Positions 43,058 to 51,874 of a stretch of 64,000 nt of DNA are shown here, piece by piece. Numbering within the stretch: position 1 is the stretch's first letter; each line of letters starts with the position of its first letter. The notes beneath the pieces are model-generated. The model was not told the DNA's origin. It was given only the letters and a program-made list of their open reading frames with translations, and did no database searches. A program made the translations under genes and the position numbers. The stretch comes from a marine gamma proteobacterium HTCC2080 (GTDB taxonomy: Bacteria; Pseudomonadota; Gammaproteobacteria; Pseudomonadales; Halieaceae): positions 214,498-278,497 of the forward strand of contig AAVV01000005.1 in assembly GCA_000169115.1 (NCBI GenBank), read 5' to 3'.

Positions 43058-44187
43058 TAAACAAACACATCCTTATTTTCGATGCCAAGCTGCATAGCGC
43101 CTAAGTTGCGGGCGAATCCCGTTGGGTTGTTGGCAACATGACAGCGCGCAATGTGAATGTCGTGCCACAAGTTCTGCAGCGGATGCCCGTTAAAGACAGC
43201 GCGTCCGCCGGCCACGTCAAAGAGGGTGTCGATGGCTGCAATCGCCTTGTCGATGACTAATGAGGCCTGATATCGGAAGAGTACGCGCTCCTCAATGGAA
43301 GGTTTCCAGTCGCTGTCTTCCATTTTGTCGAAATTGTGAAACATCACCGCCTCAAGTTCTGCGATGGTATTCATAACTTGAGCGATGCGGGTCTGAGTCT
43401 CGACATCGCCGGCAAGCTTCGTTGGATCACTTGTCGCAGAGGCGGTCCTAGTCTCGATAAAGATTTTAAGTGCTTTTTTTAGGGCGCCAATGGCGGCAGA
43501 GTTGACGACTCGCACAAAGGTCTGAGCCCAGGATAGGTTGTAGATAGGATTGTCTTGATCATTTACGCAGTTAAAGCCATCCATCTGCTTGTGAGTACGA
43601 TGCTCAGGCACAAAAATTGGCGTGTCGATAACGACGTCATTGGAGCCAGTTCCTTGAAGACCCATAACGTTCCAAGTGTCCTCAATGACGTATTGATCTC
43701 GTGGTACTAAAAAGGTGCGATAGCCATCCCCGGGAATGACGCCGCCCAGTAGTGCCCAGCTGCAGTGTTCTGAGCCAGAACTCCAACCCCAGCGACCGCT
43801 CAGCATGAACCCGCCGTCACTGCTTGCCGCTTTGGCGCCAACAGGGTTGTAGGAGCTGCTGACTAGCGTGTTTGGGTCGTCCTCATAGACTTCCCTCTGA
43901 GCTTCTTCAGACATCAGCGCAATTTGAAATGCGTGCACTGCAATGATGCCGCTAGCCCACGCCGTACTCATATCCGCCTCTGCAATTCGAATTTGTTCGC
44001 GAAAGAATTCTTGCGGCCGTTGTTCTTGCCCGCCCCATTTTTTTGGCAGCATCATGGTATAAAAGCCACAATCCTTAAGTGCTTGAACGACTTCGTTACT
44101 CATTCTTCGGTTGCCGCGCTGTTCATCAGATCGGCTCTCAATGAGGTCGAGAATCTGATCGGTTACGACGGGTTGATGGCTGCTCAT
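43057..44187 (-). CDS. hsaA: 3-HSA monooxygenase oxygenase subunit HsaA/TesA2
   Basis: This 376-aa flavin monooxygenase has an acyl-CoA dehydrogenase fold and the group-D monooxygenase layout. FYTMMLPKKWGGQE, AEADMSTAWASGIIAVHAF and SGRWGWSSGSEHC match HsaA of actinobacteria and TesA2 of Comamonas. It hydroxylates 3-HSA to the catechol 3,4-DHSA using reduced flavin from a separate reductase (HsaB), and no such gene lies in the window. The start has AGGGGA before it. It lies 160 bp downstream of hsaC, a gap larger than elsewhere in the operon. The hsaA-hsaD overlap points to co-translation. Confidence 0.92.
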   Translation of the reverse strand: MSSHQPVVTDQILDLIESRSDEQRGNRRMSNEVVQALKDCGFYTMMLPKKWGGQEQRPQEFFREQIRIAEADMSTAWASGIIAVHAFQIALMSEEAQREVYEDDPNTLVSSSYNPVGAKAASSDGGFMLSGRWGWSSGSEHCSWALLGGVIPGDGYRTFLVPRDQYVIEDTWNVMGLQGTGSNDVVIDTPIFVPEHRTHKQMDGFNCVNDQDNPIYNLSWAQTFVRVVNSAAIGALKKALKIFIETRTASATSDPTKLAGDVETQTRIAQVMNTIAELEAVMFHNFDKMEDSDWKPSIEERVLFRYQASLVIDKAIAAIDTLFDVAGGRAVFNGHPLQNLWHDIHIARCHVANNPTGFARNLGAMQLGIENKDVFV

Positions 44188-44346
44188 GCGTTTCCCCTGT
44201 TTTTAATTGTTTGACCCCTCGGGTCGACTACAAGTGGCGCCTCGATCACTCATCCTTTCAAAACCAATGCGAAGCTTCATCACCCGTATGTGGTAACCCA
44301 TTGTTCAAACGAAGAGTTAGTCCGAATGAATAGTCCATATGGATGG

Positions 44347-45255
44347 TTAGTCCTCCTGACCCACACTGAAGTCGTGTCCCCAAAAGCTAGGTACTGTACT
44401 TTCGAATACCTGATACGCACTCCAGTCGTCGACTATTCGACCTTCGGCGCCGATCTCAATATCAAAACCCGAGGGGCTACGCATATAAAAAGACACCATA
44501 TGATCGTTGGCGTGGCGACCAAGTGTGCCGGTAAGTTTCACATCAGCTGCGATTCTCCGATCATTACAACGTCCAACTTCATCTACGTCGTTTACTTCCA
44601 GCATCATGTGCACGCAGCCAGCGGGCATGGGCATTTCGAAAAGCCCCAAGCTGTGGTGGCGTTGGTTGCAGTGCATGAACCACAGACGCGTAACGGGTTC
44701 ATCCGGATCTGGGGTGAAGCGCAGTTTCATTAGGTCGGACAGGCCAAAGCCAAGCACATCCGATAAAAAGGCTACGGTTTCATCAAAGTTTGGTGCGGGT
44801 AACACCACATGTCCCATGCCTTGCTCCCCAGTGACAAAATGCTGCACGCCGGCTGCGGAGTTGAACTTCCTAAAATCAGAGACCACCCCCCAAAAAGCTT
44901 CGTGGTCATTCCCTGATGGATCTTGAAAGCACAGGACGTTTTGAACTCGTCTGCGAGCAATTAAGGCAGAGTCGCCCCACGTAAAATCAACCCCAGCCTG
45001 TGACAGTGCATCTGCCACCTCCTGCAAACCTTCAGCGGAATTTGTTTCCCAGCCACAGACTTGTAACGATTCGGTATCGCCAGGTGACACAAATAAACGA
45101 TAGGGGTGGTCGTCCATTTTAAAATACGCTTCATCCTGCTGGGCGTTACAGCGCGCGCTTACATCTTCAAGCCCCATGACGCCGCAGGCGAACTCTCGCC
45201 AAGCACCAGTTTGTTGACTGTTTATCCCAATATATCCCAAACTTTTAATCGCCAT
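44347..45255 (-). CDS. hsaC: Extradiol dioxygenase HsaC/TesB
   Basis: This is a 302-aa type I extradiol ring-cleavage dioxygenase. The Fe(II) ligands are His149 (GMGHVVL), His216 (VHMMLEV) and Glu267 (FDIEIGAEG), in the same order and spacing as the biphenyl enzyme. The two-domain vicinal-oxygen-chelate plan is clear. It cleaves 3,4-DHSA in ring A. It lies 15 bases after the fadD3-like ligase on the same strand. Near its 3' end an 8-bp repeat GTTAGTCC (44316 and 44346) and the palindrome TCCATATGGA (44334-44343) overlap or precede the hsaA gap. Confidence 0.93.
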   Translation of the reverse strand: MAIKSLGYIGINSQQTGAWREFACGVMGLEDVSARCNAQQDEAYFKMDDHPYRLFVSPGDTESLQVCGWETNSAEGLQEVADALSQAGVDFTWGDSALIARRRVQNVLCFQDPSGNDHEAFWGVVSDFRKFNSAAGVQHFVTGEQGMGHVVLPAPNFDETVAFLSDVLGFGLSDLMKLRFTPDPDEPVTRLWFMHCNQRHHSLGLFEMPMPAGCVHMMLEVNDVDEVGRCNDRRIAADVKLTGTLGRHANDHMVSFYMRSPSGFDIEIGAEGRIVDDWSAYQVFESTVPSFWGHDFSVGQED

Positions 45256-45270
45256 GCCATTAAGCTCCTG

Positions 45271-46869
45271 TTACGCCTTGTCGAGAATTAATTGATTTCG
45301 AAGTTCCGTTTTAAGAATTTTCCCCGTCGCATTCAGGGGTAAGGTGTCTACCCAAAATAGTTGCTTGGGGACTTTGTAGTTAGCCATGACTTCACGGCAC
45401 CAGCTAATAATTTCTTGATCTGCTGGGGGGGAGGAGTTCTTGGGAATAACAAATGCGGCACCAACTTCACCCAGCCTGGAGTCTGGGGTGCCAATTACCG
45501 CAGCTTGCGCTATCGCGGGGTGCTGACAAAGTTGTTGCTCAATTTCTGCTGGGTAGCAGTTGAACCCTCCAGATATATACATGTCCTTCAGCCGGTCGGT
45601 AATGTGAAGATTGTCATTGGTGTCCAAAAAGCCAATATCTCCGGTGTGTAACCAGCCCTCAGAGTCGATAGTTTCTGCTGTTGCTATGGGGTTTTCAAAA
45701 TAGCTGCGCATCACGTTGTAGCCTCTAACCACAATCTCTCCGGGTTCCATAGCCGGCAGTCTGTTGCCGTCACTGTCGAAAATCGCCACTTCGATATTGG
45801 GAATGCTTCGGCCCGAGGTGGATGCTATTGTCTGGGCGTCATCACCACGCCGACACATTGTCACTAGGCCGCAGGTTTCTGAGAGTCCGTAGGCGGTAAT
45901 GACCGTTTCCAACCCCAGCTTTTCCCACATGTCCTTAATAAGCTGCGTGGGGATCACCGCGGCACCGGTGGTCGCCTTGTTCAAAGTTTTTAATTTTGCG
46001 CGATCGAAATCTTTATGACTGAGCAGTGATTGGAACAGTGTCGGTGGCCCGGGCATGACATTGATGCGGTGCTTCTGCACCTGCGCGATCACAGTTGGCA
46101 CATCAAACACGGCAAGAGGAAACGCAGTCGCTCCGGCTATCATTGTCGCGAGCCAACCCGCTTTGTAACCAAAGCTGTGGAAAAACGGGTTGATAATTAA
46201 GTAATGATCGCTTGCGTCTAAGCCAAGAATTTCGACGAAGGCACTAAAAGCCTCAAGATTCTGTCCATGATCGGTCACTACACCTTTGGCTTGCCCTGTA
46301 GTTCCCGACGTAAACAAAATATCTGATACGGTATCGGCAGTTACAGTCGTTGACGCCGCGGTAAAGGACTTTTCACCGTCTTCAGTGGCTAATAATTCAC
46401 GGCCTGTCTCGAGAACACTGGCAAAGTCATCGGACTGCGAATGCACCATTAGGGTAACGGTTGCGATTAAGTCGGGCAGATCAAAAGGTTGCAATAGTGC
46501 GGGGTAATCTACGTCTAGAAACTGCTCCACCGAAAAGAGAAATCGAGCTCCGCTGCGCCGTAATACGTCGGCGGCCTCTGCGCCTTTATACCGAGTATTA
46601 AGTGTGACCACGGTAGCGCCTATTGCTTGAGCGCCCAGGGCTGCCACGATCCATTGCTGGCAGTTAGGCGCCCATATGGCAACCCGGTCGCCCTGTGTGC
46701 AACCCTTAGAGATGAGCCAGGCTGCTAAGGCATGGGCTTGTTCTTGAGTCTGCTTATAGGTGAGCGTAACGACCCCGTCCACAATGAAGGGTTTATCAGG
46801 TGTCGCGGTGGCTCGACTCGCCAAAAGCGCCGGGATAGTCCCGGGCAATTGTTTGAGCGAAGTGGTCAT
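45271..46869 (-). CDS. fadD3: HIP-CoA ligase-like acyl-CoA synthetase (FadD3-like)
   Basis: This is an AMP-forming ligase of 532 aa: LFTSGTTGQAKGVV, AYGLSETCGLVT, GDIGFLDTNDNLHITDR, KDMYISGGFNCYPAEIE and LNATGKILKTEL, all intact. It diverges from ipdA and leads the hsa operon, the position expected for the enzyme that activates HIP (3-a-alpha-H-4-alpha-(3'-propanoate)-7-a-beta-methylhexahydro-1,5-indanedione) to its CoA ester. It has no N-terminal extension and a normal length. The other ligase (36194) is less likely to be this enzyme because its A10 motif is altered. The symbol is by context and resemblance. Confidence 0.85.
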   Translation of the reverse strand: MTTSLKQLPGTIPALLASRATATPDKPFIVDGVVTLTYKQTQEQAHALAAWLISKGCTQGDRVAIWAPNCQQWIVAALGAQAIGATVVTLNTRYKGAEAADVLRRSGARFLFSVEQFLDVDYPALLQPFDLPDLIATVTLMVHSQSDDFASVLETGRELLATEDGEKSFTAASTTVTADTVSDILFTSGTTGQAKGVVTDHGQNLEAFSAFVEILGLDASDHYLIINPFFHSFGYKAGWLATMIAGATAFPLAVFDVPTVIAQVQKHRINVMPGPPTLFQSLLSHKDFDRAKLKTLNKATTGAAVIPTQLIKDMWEKLGLETVITAYGLSETCGLVTMCRRGDDAQTIASTSGRSIPNIEVAIFDSDGNRLPAMEPGEIVVRGYNVMRSYFENPIATAETIDSEGWLHTGDIGFLDTNDNLHITDRLKDMYISGGFNCYPAEIEQQLCQHPAIAQAAVIGTPDSRLGEVGAAFVIPKNSSPPADQEIISWCREVMANYKVPKQLFWVDTLPLNATGKILKTELRNQLILDKA

Positions 46870-46937
46870 TGATGGCCTCGATTACAGTAATGCAGTGTGT
46901 AGACGACACGCTAAAGGGCTGTTTCATCTCTGTCATA

Positions 46938-46967
46938 GTCTCAATGGGGGATGATAGTCATTGAGGC
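46938..46967. promoter_or_regulatory. Inverted repeat in the fadD3-ipdA divergent promoter
   Basis: GTCTCAATG (46938-46946) and CATTGAGGC (46959-46967) are inverted repeats, with 7 bp perfect and 9 bp with one mismatch, 12 bases apart. A second dyad, ATACT/AGTAT, lies at 46975-46992, between it and the ipdA start at 47016. The 146-bp region separates the two core operons, so a shared regulator site is plausible. Confidence 0.4.
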
Positions 46968-47015
46968 GAATTTGATACTAAATTTTCAGTATTTCTCTCA
47001 AATAGGAAGCTTGTC

Positions 47016-47888
47016 ATGGACAAACTGGTGTCAGCCAGCGAAGCCGTGTCTGTGATTGAAGATGGCATGACGGTTGGAATTGGAGGTTGGGGCCCGCGCC
47101 GCAAGCCCATGGCGCTGGTTCGTGAATTACTTCGATCTCGGGTAAAGGATTTAACGGTAGTCGCTTACGGAGGGGCCGATGTCGGGCTTTTGTGCGCGGC
47201 GGGAAAGGTGCGCAAAGTGATTTTCGCCTTTGTGTCACTCGATTTCATGCCGTTGGAACCTGCGTTTCGCAAAGCTCGTGAATCTGGCGCAATCGAGGTT
47301 ATGGAGATCGATGAGGGCATGTTGCTGTTGGGGCTTCGCGCCGGTGCTTGGGGATGTCCCTTTATTCCTACGCGCATTGGGCTGGGCACAGATGTACTCA
47401 AAAATGCGACCGATCTGGCTCTGATTGACAGCCCTTACGACGAAAAAGAGTGGGTCGCCATGCCCGCCCTGAAGCCCGATGTTTCTTTGGTGCATGCCAC
47501 TCGTGCAGATGTCCGTGGCGTCTGTGAAATTGCCAGCCCTGACCACTATATGGACGATTTGTTCGTGCGAGCCTCGGGCCACAGCATTGTCTCTGTTGAT
47601 GAGATGGTGCCAAGCGAGTATTTTCACGACCCTGAGATTGCAAGGCGGGTTTTTTGGGAGCGCAATTGCACACAGGCCGTGGTTCATGAACCGGGAGGAG
47701 CACATCCGAGTTCCAGTGATCCCTTGTACGGTTTCGATATCAAGCACTTTAAGCAGTACGGAGAGTTGCTGAGCGACGGAGGCTACAGCGCTTGGGCTGA
47801 GGCTTTCCTAGGTGACAGCGAATCGTCGTATCAAAGCGCTGTGGGCGGTTTAGAGGCCATCCAGTCGCTGCCGCTTCCTGTCTATTGA
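47016..47888 (+). CDS. ipdA: HIP-CoA ring-opening hydrolase subunit IpdA
   Basis: This is a 290-aa CoA-transferase-fold subunit. It follows M. tuberculosis IpdA over its length: GGWGPRRKPMALVRELL, VVAYGGADVGLLCAAGKV, AFVSLDFMPLEPAF, MEIDEGMLLLGL, PSYFHDP-type linker, AVVHEPGGAHPSSS and GFDIKHFKQY. In the pair IpdAB this fold hydrolyses the last ring of COCHEA-CoA instead of moving CoA; the acidic MEIDEGM segment (96-102) lies in the region of the family's catalytic Glu. It is the first gene of the 12-gene operon and 11 bases before ipdB. Confidence 0.92.
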   Translation: MDKLVSASEAVSVIEDGMTVGIGGWGPRRKPMALVRELLRSRVKDLTVVAYGGADVGLLCAAGKVRKVIFAFVSLDFMPLEPAFRKARESGAIEVMEIDEGMLLLGLRAGAWGCPFIPTRIGLGTDVLKNATDLALIDSPYDEKEWVAMPALKPDVSLVHATRADVRGVCEIASPDHYMDDLFVRASGHSIVSVDEMVPSEYFHDPEIARRVFWERNCTQAVVHEPGGAHPSSSDPLYGFDIKHFKQYGELLSDGGYSAWAEAFLGDSESSYQSAVGGLEAIQSLPLPVY

Positions 47889-47899
47889 GGTTTAGTTCT

Positions 47900-48706
47900 A
47901 TGCGTTTCTCTTTAGCTGAATTAATGGTTTGTGCCGCTAGTCATATTTTTGAGGATGACGGTGAGGTTTTAGTTACGGGTATCGGTCTGCTGCCTAGACT
48001 GGCTGCCAGTTTGGCAATGCGCACGTCGAACACTGATATTTTGATGACCGATAGCCAGTCTTATGTTTTGTCTCAGCCTAACCCAGTTAGCGGACTGAAA
48101 AGCCATCAAGGGCAGGCCAATGAAAACTGGATGGGCTTCGCGCGCATTTTTGATAATGTTTGGAGTGGACGTCGCCATGCACTAGTGGGTCCCTCACAAA
48201 TTGATCGCTTCGGTCAAAGCAATATTTCAGCGCTGGGCGGTACTCATCAAGCACCAAAGGTACAGCTGCTGGGGGTGCGAGGCTTTCCCGGTAACTCGAT
48301 ATCCCATGCCAACTCTTTTTTCGTGCCTAGCCATAGCCGCAGAGTTTTTGTGGAGGGGGAGTGCGATGTTGTGTGCTCTGTGGGGTATAACAACGATCGC
48401 CTACCTAGGGGTTATAGTTTTTCTGATATTGATGTTAGAGCCGTAGTAACAAATTTATGTGTGCTCGACTTTAATGGGCCCAACAAGCAGATGCGTGTGG
48501 TGAGCTTGCATCCGGGCGTGGGTTTAGAGGAGGTTCAAGACAATACGGGATTTGATTTGGCGGTGTCTGCTGAGATTGCCCAAACAACGATACCTTCGCA
48601 GCAGCAACTTGATCTGCTAAACGAGCTTGATCCATTGGATGCGCGGGCTCGACAGCTCAAGAATAATCCTGCAGGTATTCGTCAGGCAGAGGAGGCTGAA
48701 TCATGA
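47900..48706 (+). CDS. ipdB: HIP-CoA ring-opening hydrolase subunit IpdB
   Basis: This is the second subunit of the IpdAB hydrolase, 268 aa from the ATG at 47900 (an in-frame TTG at 47885 precedes it and is less likely). MVCAASHIFEDDGEVLVTGIGLLPRLAASLAMR, the SYVLSQPNPVSG loop and the QIDRFGQSNISALGG segment are characteristic of the beta-type subunit. IpdAB opens the C-ring of COCHEA-CoA in HIP catabolism. Its stop overlaps the start of the enoyl-CoA hydratase by four bases (48703-48706). Confidence 0.92.
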   Translation: MRFSLAELMVCAASHIFEDDGEVLVTGIGLLPRLAASLAMRTSNTDILMTDSQSYVLSQPNPVSGLKSHQGQANENWMGFARIFDNVWSGRRHALVGPSQIDRFGQSNISALGGTHQAPKVQLLGVRGFPGNSISHANSFFVPSHSRRVFVEGECDVVCSVGYNNDRLPRGYSFSDIDVRAVVTNLCVLDFNGPNKQMRVVSLHPGVGLEEVQDNTGFDLAVSAEIAQTTIPSQQQLDLLNELDPLDARARQLKNNPAGIRQAEEAES

Positions 48707-49590
48707 CTGAAGACACCGGATCTACCGTTCAGGAAAACGAAGAGCACGATATTGTCACGTACTCATCCGAAAACGGTATCGCCTGGATTTCTATGAATCG
48801 TCCAAAGTATAACAACGCGCAAAATGGACGCATGACCTACGAACTCGACGATGCTTTTAAGCGCGCCGTTGCCGACGATGCCGTTAAAGTGATTGTGTTG
48901 CGGGGCGAGGGCAAACACTTTTCTGCGGGTCACGATATTGGAACTCCGGGCAGAGACGTTCATCTCAGTCAAGATCGGGTTTCGATGTGGTACGACCATG
49001 CCAACAAAGAGGGTGGTGAATTTCTCTACGTTCGTGAGGCTGAAGCTTACCTCGGTATGTGTCGGCGGTGGCGGGACATACCGAAGCCGACTATCGCGGC
49101 CGTGCAGGGCGCCTGTATTGCCGGGGGGCTAATGTTGGCCTGGATTTGTGACCTAATTGTTGCGACTGACGACGCGTACTTTTCAGATCCTGTAGTACGG
49201 ATGGGAATTCCAGGAGTTGAGTATTTTGCGCACCCCTATGAGTTGAATCCCCGCATAGCGAAAGAGTTCCTATTCACCGGTAATAAGATGGGTGCAGAGC
49301 GAGCGTGGCAAATGGGTATGGTCAATCAAATTAGTAGTAGGGAAGCTCTACTAGATGACGTAACAGCCCTGGCTGAAAAAATTGCAGGGATGCCCCGCAT
49401 GGGGTTGGCCTTAACCAAGCAGGCGATCAATCACGTAGAGGATTTGCAGGGTAAGCGCGCAGGCATGGAGGCGGCTTTTGCTTGGCATCATTTTTCCCAT
49501 GCGCACAATGACCTTGTATCAGGTGACAAGCTTGGTGGCTTCGATGCGAAAGCAATGGCGGCTGCCAATAAAGAGCAGGATAAGAGCTAA
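48703..49590 (+). CDS. Enoyl-CoA hydratase/isomerase family protein
   Basis: This is a crotonase-fold protein of 295 aa. The first 20 or so residues are a variable leader. GIAWISMNRPKYNNAQN, GEGKHFSAGHDIG and GACIAGGLMLAWICDLIVA are the substrate and oxyanion segments. The catalytic Glu positions of classic hydratases are replaced: VVRMGIPGVEYFAHPYELNP carries no GlnGlu pair, so hydratase activity is not certain. It is the third gene of the ipd operon and overlaps ipdB. It differs from EchA20 (39133) and should act at another step, perhaps on the opened C-ring chain. Confidence 0.86.
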   Translation: MTEDTGSTVQENEEHDIVTYSSENGIAWISMNRPKYNNAQNGRMTYELDDAFKRAVADDAVKVIVLRGEGKHFSAGHDIGTPGRDVHLSQDRVSMWYDHANKEGGEFLYVREAEAYLGMCRRWRDIPKPTIAAVQGACIAGGLMLAWICDLIVATDDAYFSDPVVRMGIPGVEYFAHPYELNPRIAKEFLFTGNKMGAERAWQMGMVNQISSREALLDDVTALAEKIAGMPRMGLALTKQAINHVEDLQGKRAGMEAAFAWHHFSHAHNDLVSGDKLGGFDAKAMAAANKEQDKS

Positions 49591-49592
49591 GT

Positions 49593-50759
49593 ATGGATTT
49601 ACGCTATACCGACGAGCAAGTCGCTTTTCGAGGCGAGGTGCGGGCCTGGTTAGAAGCCAATGTGCCCCAGAAAGCTTTGCCTTCCTTTGATACTGCTGAG
49701 GGCTTTGAGGCGCACCGAGAATGGGAGCGCACTTTGGCTCAAGGGAACTGGGGCATGGTCACTTGGCCCGAAGCCTTTGGCGGTCGCGGTTGCGATTTGC
49801 TCGAATGGTTGATTTTTGAGGAAGAATATTACCGGGCGGGGGCCCCACTCCGAGTCAACCAGAACGGCATATTTTTACTTGGGCCTACCTTGATGGAGTA
49901 TGGCACCGAGGCGCAGAAGGCGCGATTTATTCCGGCAATGGCCAAAGGCGACGAGATCTGGGCTCAGGGCTGGTCAGAGCCCAATGCGGGTTCGGACATG
50001 GCGGCTATCCGCTGCCGAGCCGTAAAGGATGGAGACGACTTTGTTATCAGCGGGCAGAAAATCTGGTCGACTCGTGCTGTCTACGCCGATTGGGTTTTTG
50101 GTTTGTTCCGCACCGATCCAGACTCTGAACGTCACCACGGTCTCTCTAAAATTTTAGTGCCCCTCGATGCTCAAGGCATAACGGTAAGGCCAATTCCGCA
50201 GCTCAACGGTTTGCCGGGCTTTGCGGAAATCTTTTTTGACGAGGTTCGCGTTCCCGCTTTCAACCTTTTGGGTGGGGAAGGGGAAGGTTGGCGAATCGCC
50301 ATGGCCACTGCGGGTTTTGAGCGAGGCTTGATGTTGCGAAGCCCCGCGCGTTTTCAACAGGCGGCGAAACGACTCGTAGAGCTGTATCGGTCCCGTAGCA
50401 ATGAGGTGCTCGATCCCACGATCGAAGATGCGGTTCTGCGATGCTATATGGATGCCGAGGCCTACGCGCTGTCTACTTACCAAACGGCGTCGCTGCTGTG
50501 TGCAGGCGGCAGCATTGGCCCTGAGGCTAGCTGCAACAAGATATTTTGGTCTGAGTTAGATCTGCTTATTCACGAAACGGCTATGAAGCTGTTGGGGGCC
50601 CGGGCTGAAATTGAACCGCAAACGGTTCAGGAATTTGCGGATTTAGGCACATGGTTAGATGGCTTTATGTTTGCCCAGTCAGGGCCGATTTACGCGGGAA
50701 CAAATGAGATACAGCGCAATATTATTGCCGAGCGCATGCTGGGTATGCCTAGAAAATAG
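49593..50759 (+). CDS. Acyl-CoA dehydrogenase, large subunit of a heteromeric pair
   Basis: This is an acyl-CoA dehydrogenase of 388 aa: GWSEPNAGSDMAAI and KIWSTRAVYADW bind flavin, and GPIYAGTNEIQRNIIAERML ends the domain. The loop Glu found in MCAD is Ala (YAGT). Glu243 in TAGFERG, the position used by isovaleryl-CoA dehydrogenase, is the likely catalytic base. The gene is followed after 12 bases by a smaller relative that lacks a base, matching the two-gene FadE heteromers of steroid degradation. FadE30-like HIP-CoA dehydrogenation is the best guess. Confidence 0.9.
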   Translation: MDLRYTDEQVAFRGEVRAWLEANVPQKALPSFDTAEGFEAHREWERTLAQGNWGMVTWPEAFGGRGCDLLEWLIFEEEYYRAGAPLRVNQNGIFLLGPTLMEYGTEAQKARFIPAMAKGDEIWAQGWSEPNAGSDMAAIRCRAVKDGDDFVISGQKIWSTRAVYADWVFGLFRTDPDSERHHGLSKILVPLDAQGITVRPIPQLNGLPGFAEIFFDEVRVPAFNLLGGEGEGWRIAMATAGFERGLMLRSPARFQQAAKRLVELYRSRSNEVLDPTIEDAVLRCYMDAEAYALSTYQTASLLCAGGSIGPEASCNKIFWSELDLLIHETAMKLLGARAEIEPQTVQEFADLGTWLDGFMFAQSGPIYAGTNEIQRNIIAERMLGMPRK

Positions 50760-50771
50760 GATTTAGAAACG

Positions 50772-51863
50772 ATGGATTTTACTTTTACCGAAGATCAGCA
50801 AATGTTCGCAGAAGCCGCGAGGTCCGTTCTCACTGCTGAGGTGACTGCCGATCGTATTCGCGATCGCTGGTCGACGCCATCAGGACTTGATCTTCCGTTG
50901 TTGCATCAAATGCAGGAACTGGGGCTACCCAGAATGCTCGTCCCCGAGTCATTAGGTGGCCTGGGTTTAGGGCAGGCAGACTTTATTATGATGGCGCAAA
51001 CTTGTGGCTACGTTGCGTGTCCTGAGCCCATTGCTGAGCAAGTGATGGTGACGGCGCCACTGCTTGTAGATGTTCTGGATAGAGGATTGGGGCACGGTGC
51101 AGTCCAAACGGCACTGGATGCGTTGCAAGGGGGCGCACTGGTTGCCACGGGGCATCCTATTAATCCTTTCATTAACTTCGCCGAGCAAGCCGAGTGGTTT
51201 CTGTTGGGACATGGAGAGGGCCTCTACCTGTTGCCTGCCTCTGAGGTCACTATGAAACCTTGTAAAAGCGTTGATCCATCGAGGCGAATTGCCGAGGTGA
51301 GCTTCGAGGCGAGTGACGCCCATTGTTTAGCTAAGGGCGAGTCTGGGGCTGCGCTGTGGCGCTCGACCCTAAACCGTGGTGCGCTGGGCACCGCAGCACA
51401 GCTCGTGGGCCTTGCTCAGGCAATGATTGATCAAAGCGTAAAATACACCACGGATCGAGAGCAATTTGGTAAGGCAGTGGGTGCGAATCAGGCGGTAAAA
51501 CATTTGTTGGCTGATGTTGCGGTGCAAATCGAATACGCGAAACCGGTGATCTACCGCGCCGCCTACACTGCGGCCATATCACCAGGGCGAGCCGATTTTG
51601 CAGTTTCCCATGCGAAAGTTGCCGCTGCACGTGCAGCGCTGCTTGCGACTCGACACTGCATTCAAGTTCATGGCGCTATGGGTTACACCTGGGAATGTGA
51701 TCTGCAAATTTGGGTGAAGCGTGCTTGGGCACTGGCGCGAGAATGGGGTGATGAAGGTTTTCATAAAAACCGCATACACGAATGGCTTCTGCGACCAAAC
51801 GCGTTGCTAGGTCCTGACTTAACCTTTGGCCGTGGCTCTATTACCGACACAGTAGCCGCTTAG
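50772..51863 (+). CDS. Acyl-CoA dehydrogenase, small partner subunit
   Basis: This 363-aa protein keeps the acyl-CoA dehydrogenase fold and the late QVHGAMGYTWECDLQIWVKRAW segment that touches FAD. It lacks both base positions: neither YEGT nor the FERG Glu is present. It is thus the non-catalytic or flavin-contacting partner of the preceding gene, as in the FadE heterotetramers of mycobacterial cholesterol catabolism. The two are separated by 12 bases and are probably translated together. Confidence 0.87.
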   Translation: MDFTFTEDQQMFAEAARSVLTAEVTADRIRDRWSTPSGLDLPLLHQMQELGLPRMLVPESLGGLGLGQADFIMMAQTCGYVACPEPIAEQVMVTAPLLVDVLDRGLGHGAVQTALDALQGGALVATGHPINPFINFAEQAEWFLLGHGEGLYLLPASEVTMKPCKSVDPSRRIAEVSFEASDAHCLAKGESGAALWRSTLNRGALGTAAQLVGLAQAMIDQSVKYTTDREQFGKAVGANQAVKHLLADVAVQIEYAKPVIYRAAYTAAISPGRADFAVSHAKVAAARAALLATRHCIQVHGAMGYTWECDLQIWVKRAWALAREWGDEGFHKNRIHEWLLRPNALLGPDLTFGRGSITDTVAA

Positions 51864-51874
51864 GGAGCAACGAT

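Noticed and set aside
44316..44353. GTTAGTCC repeat and TCCATATGGA palindrome as an operator for hsaA
   Set aside because: One copy overlaps the hsaC stop codon and the words are short; kept as a note only.
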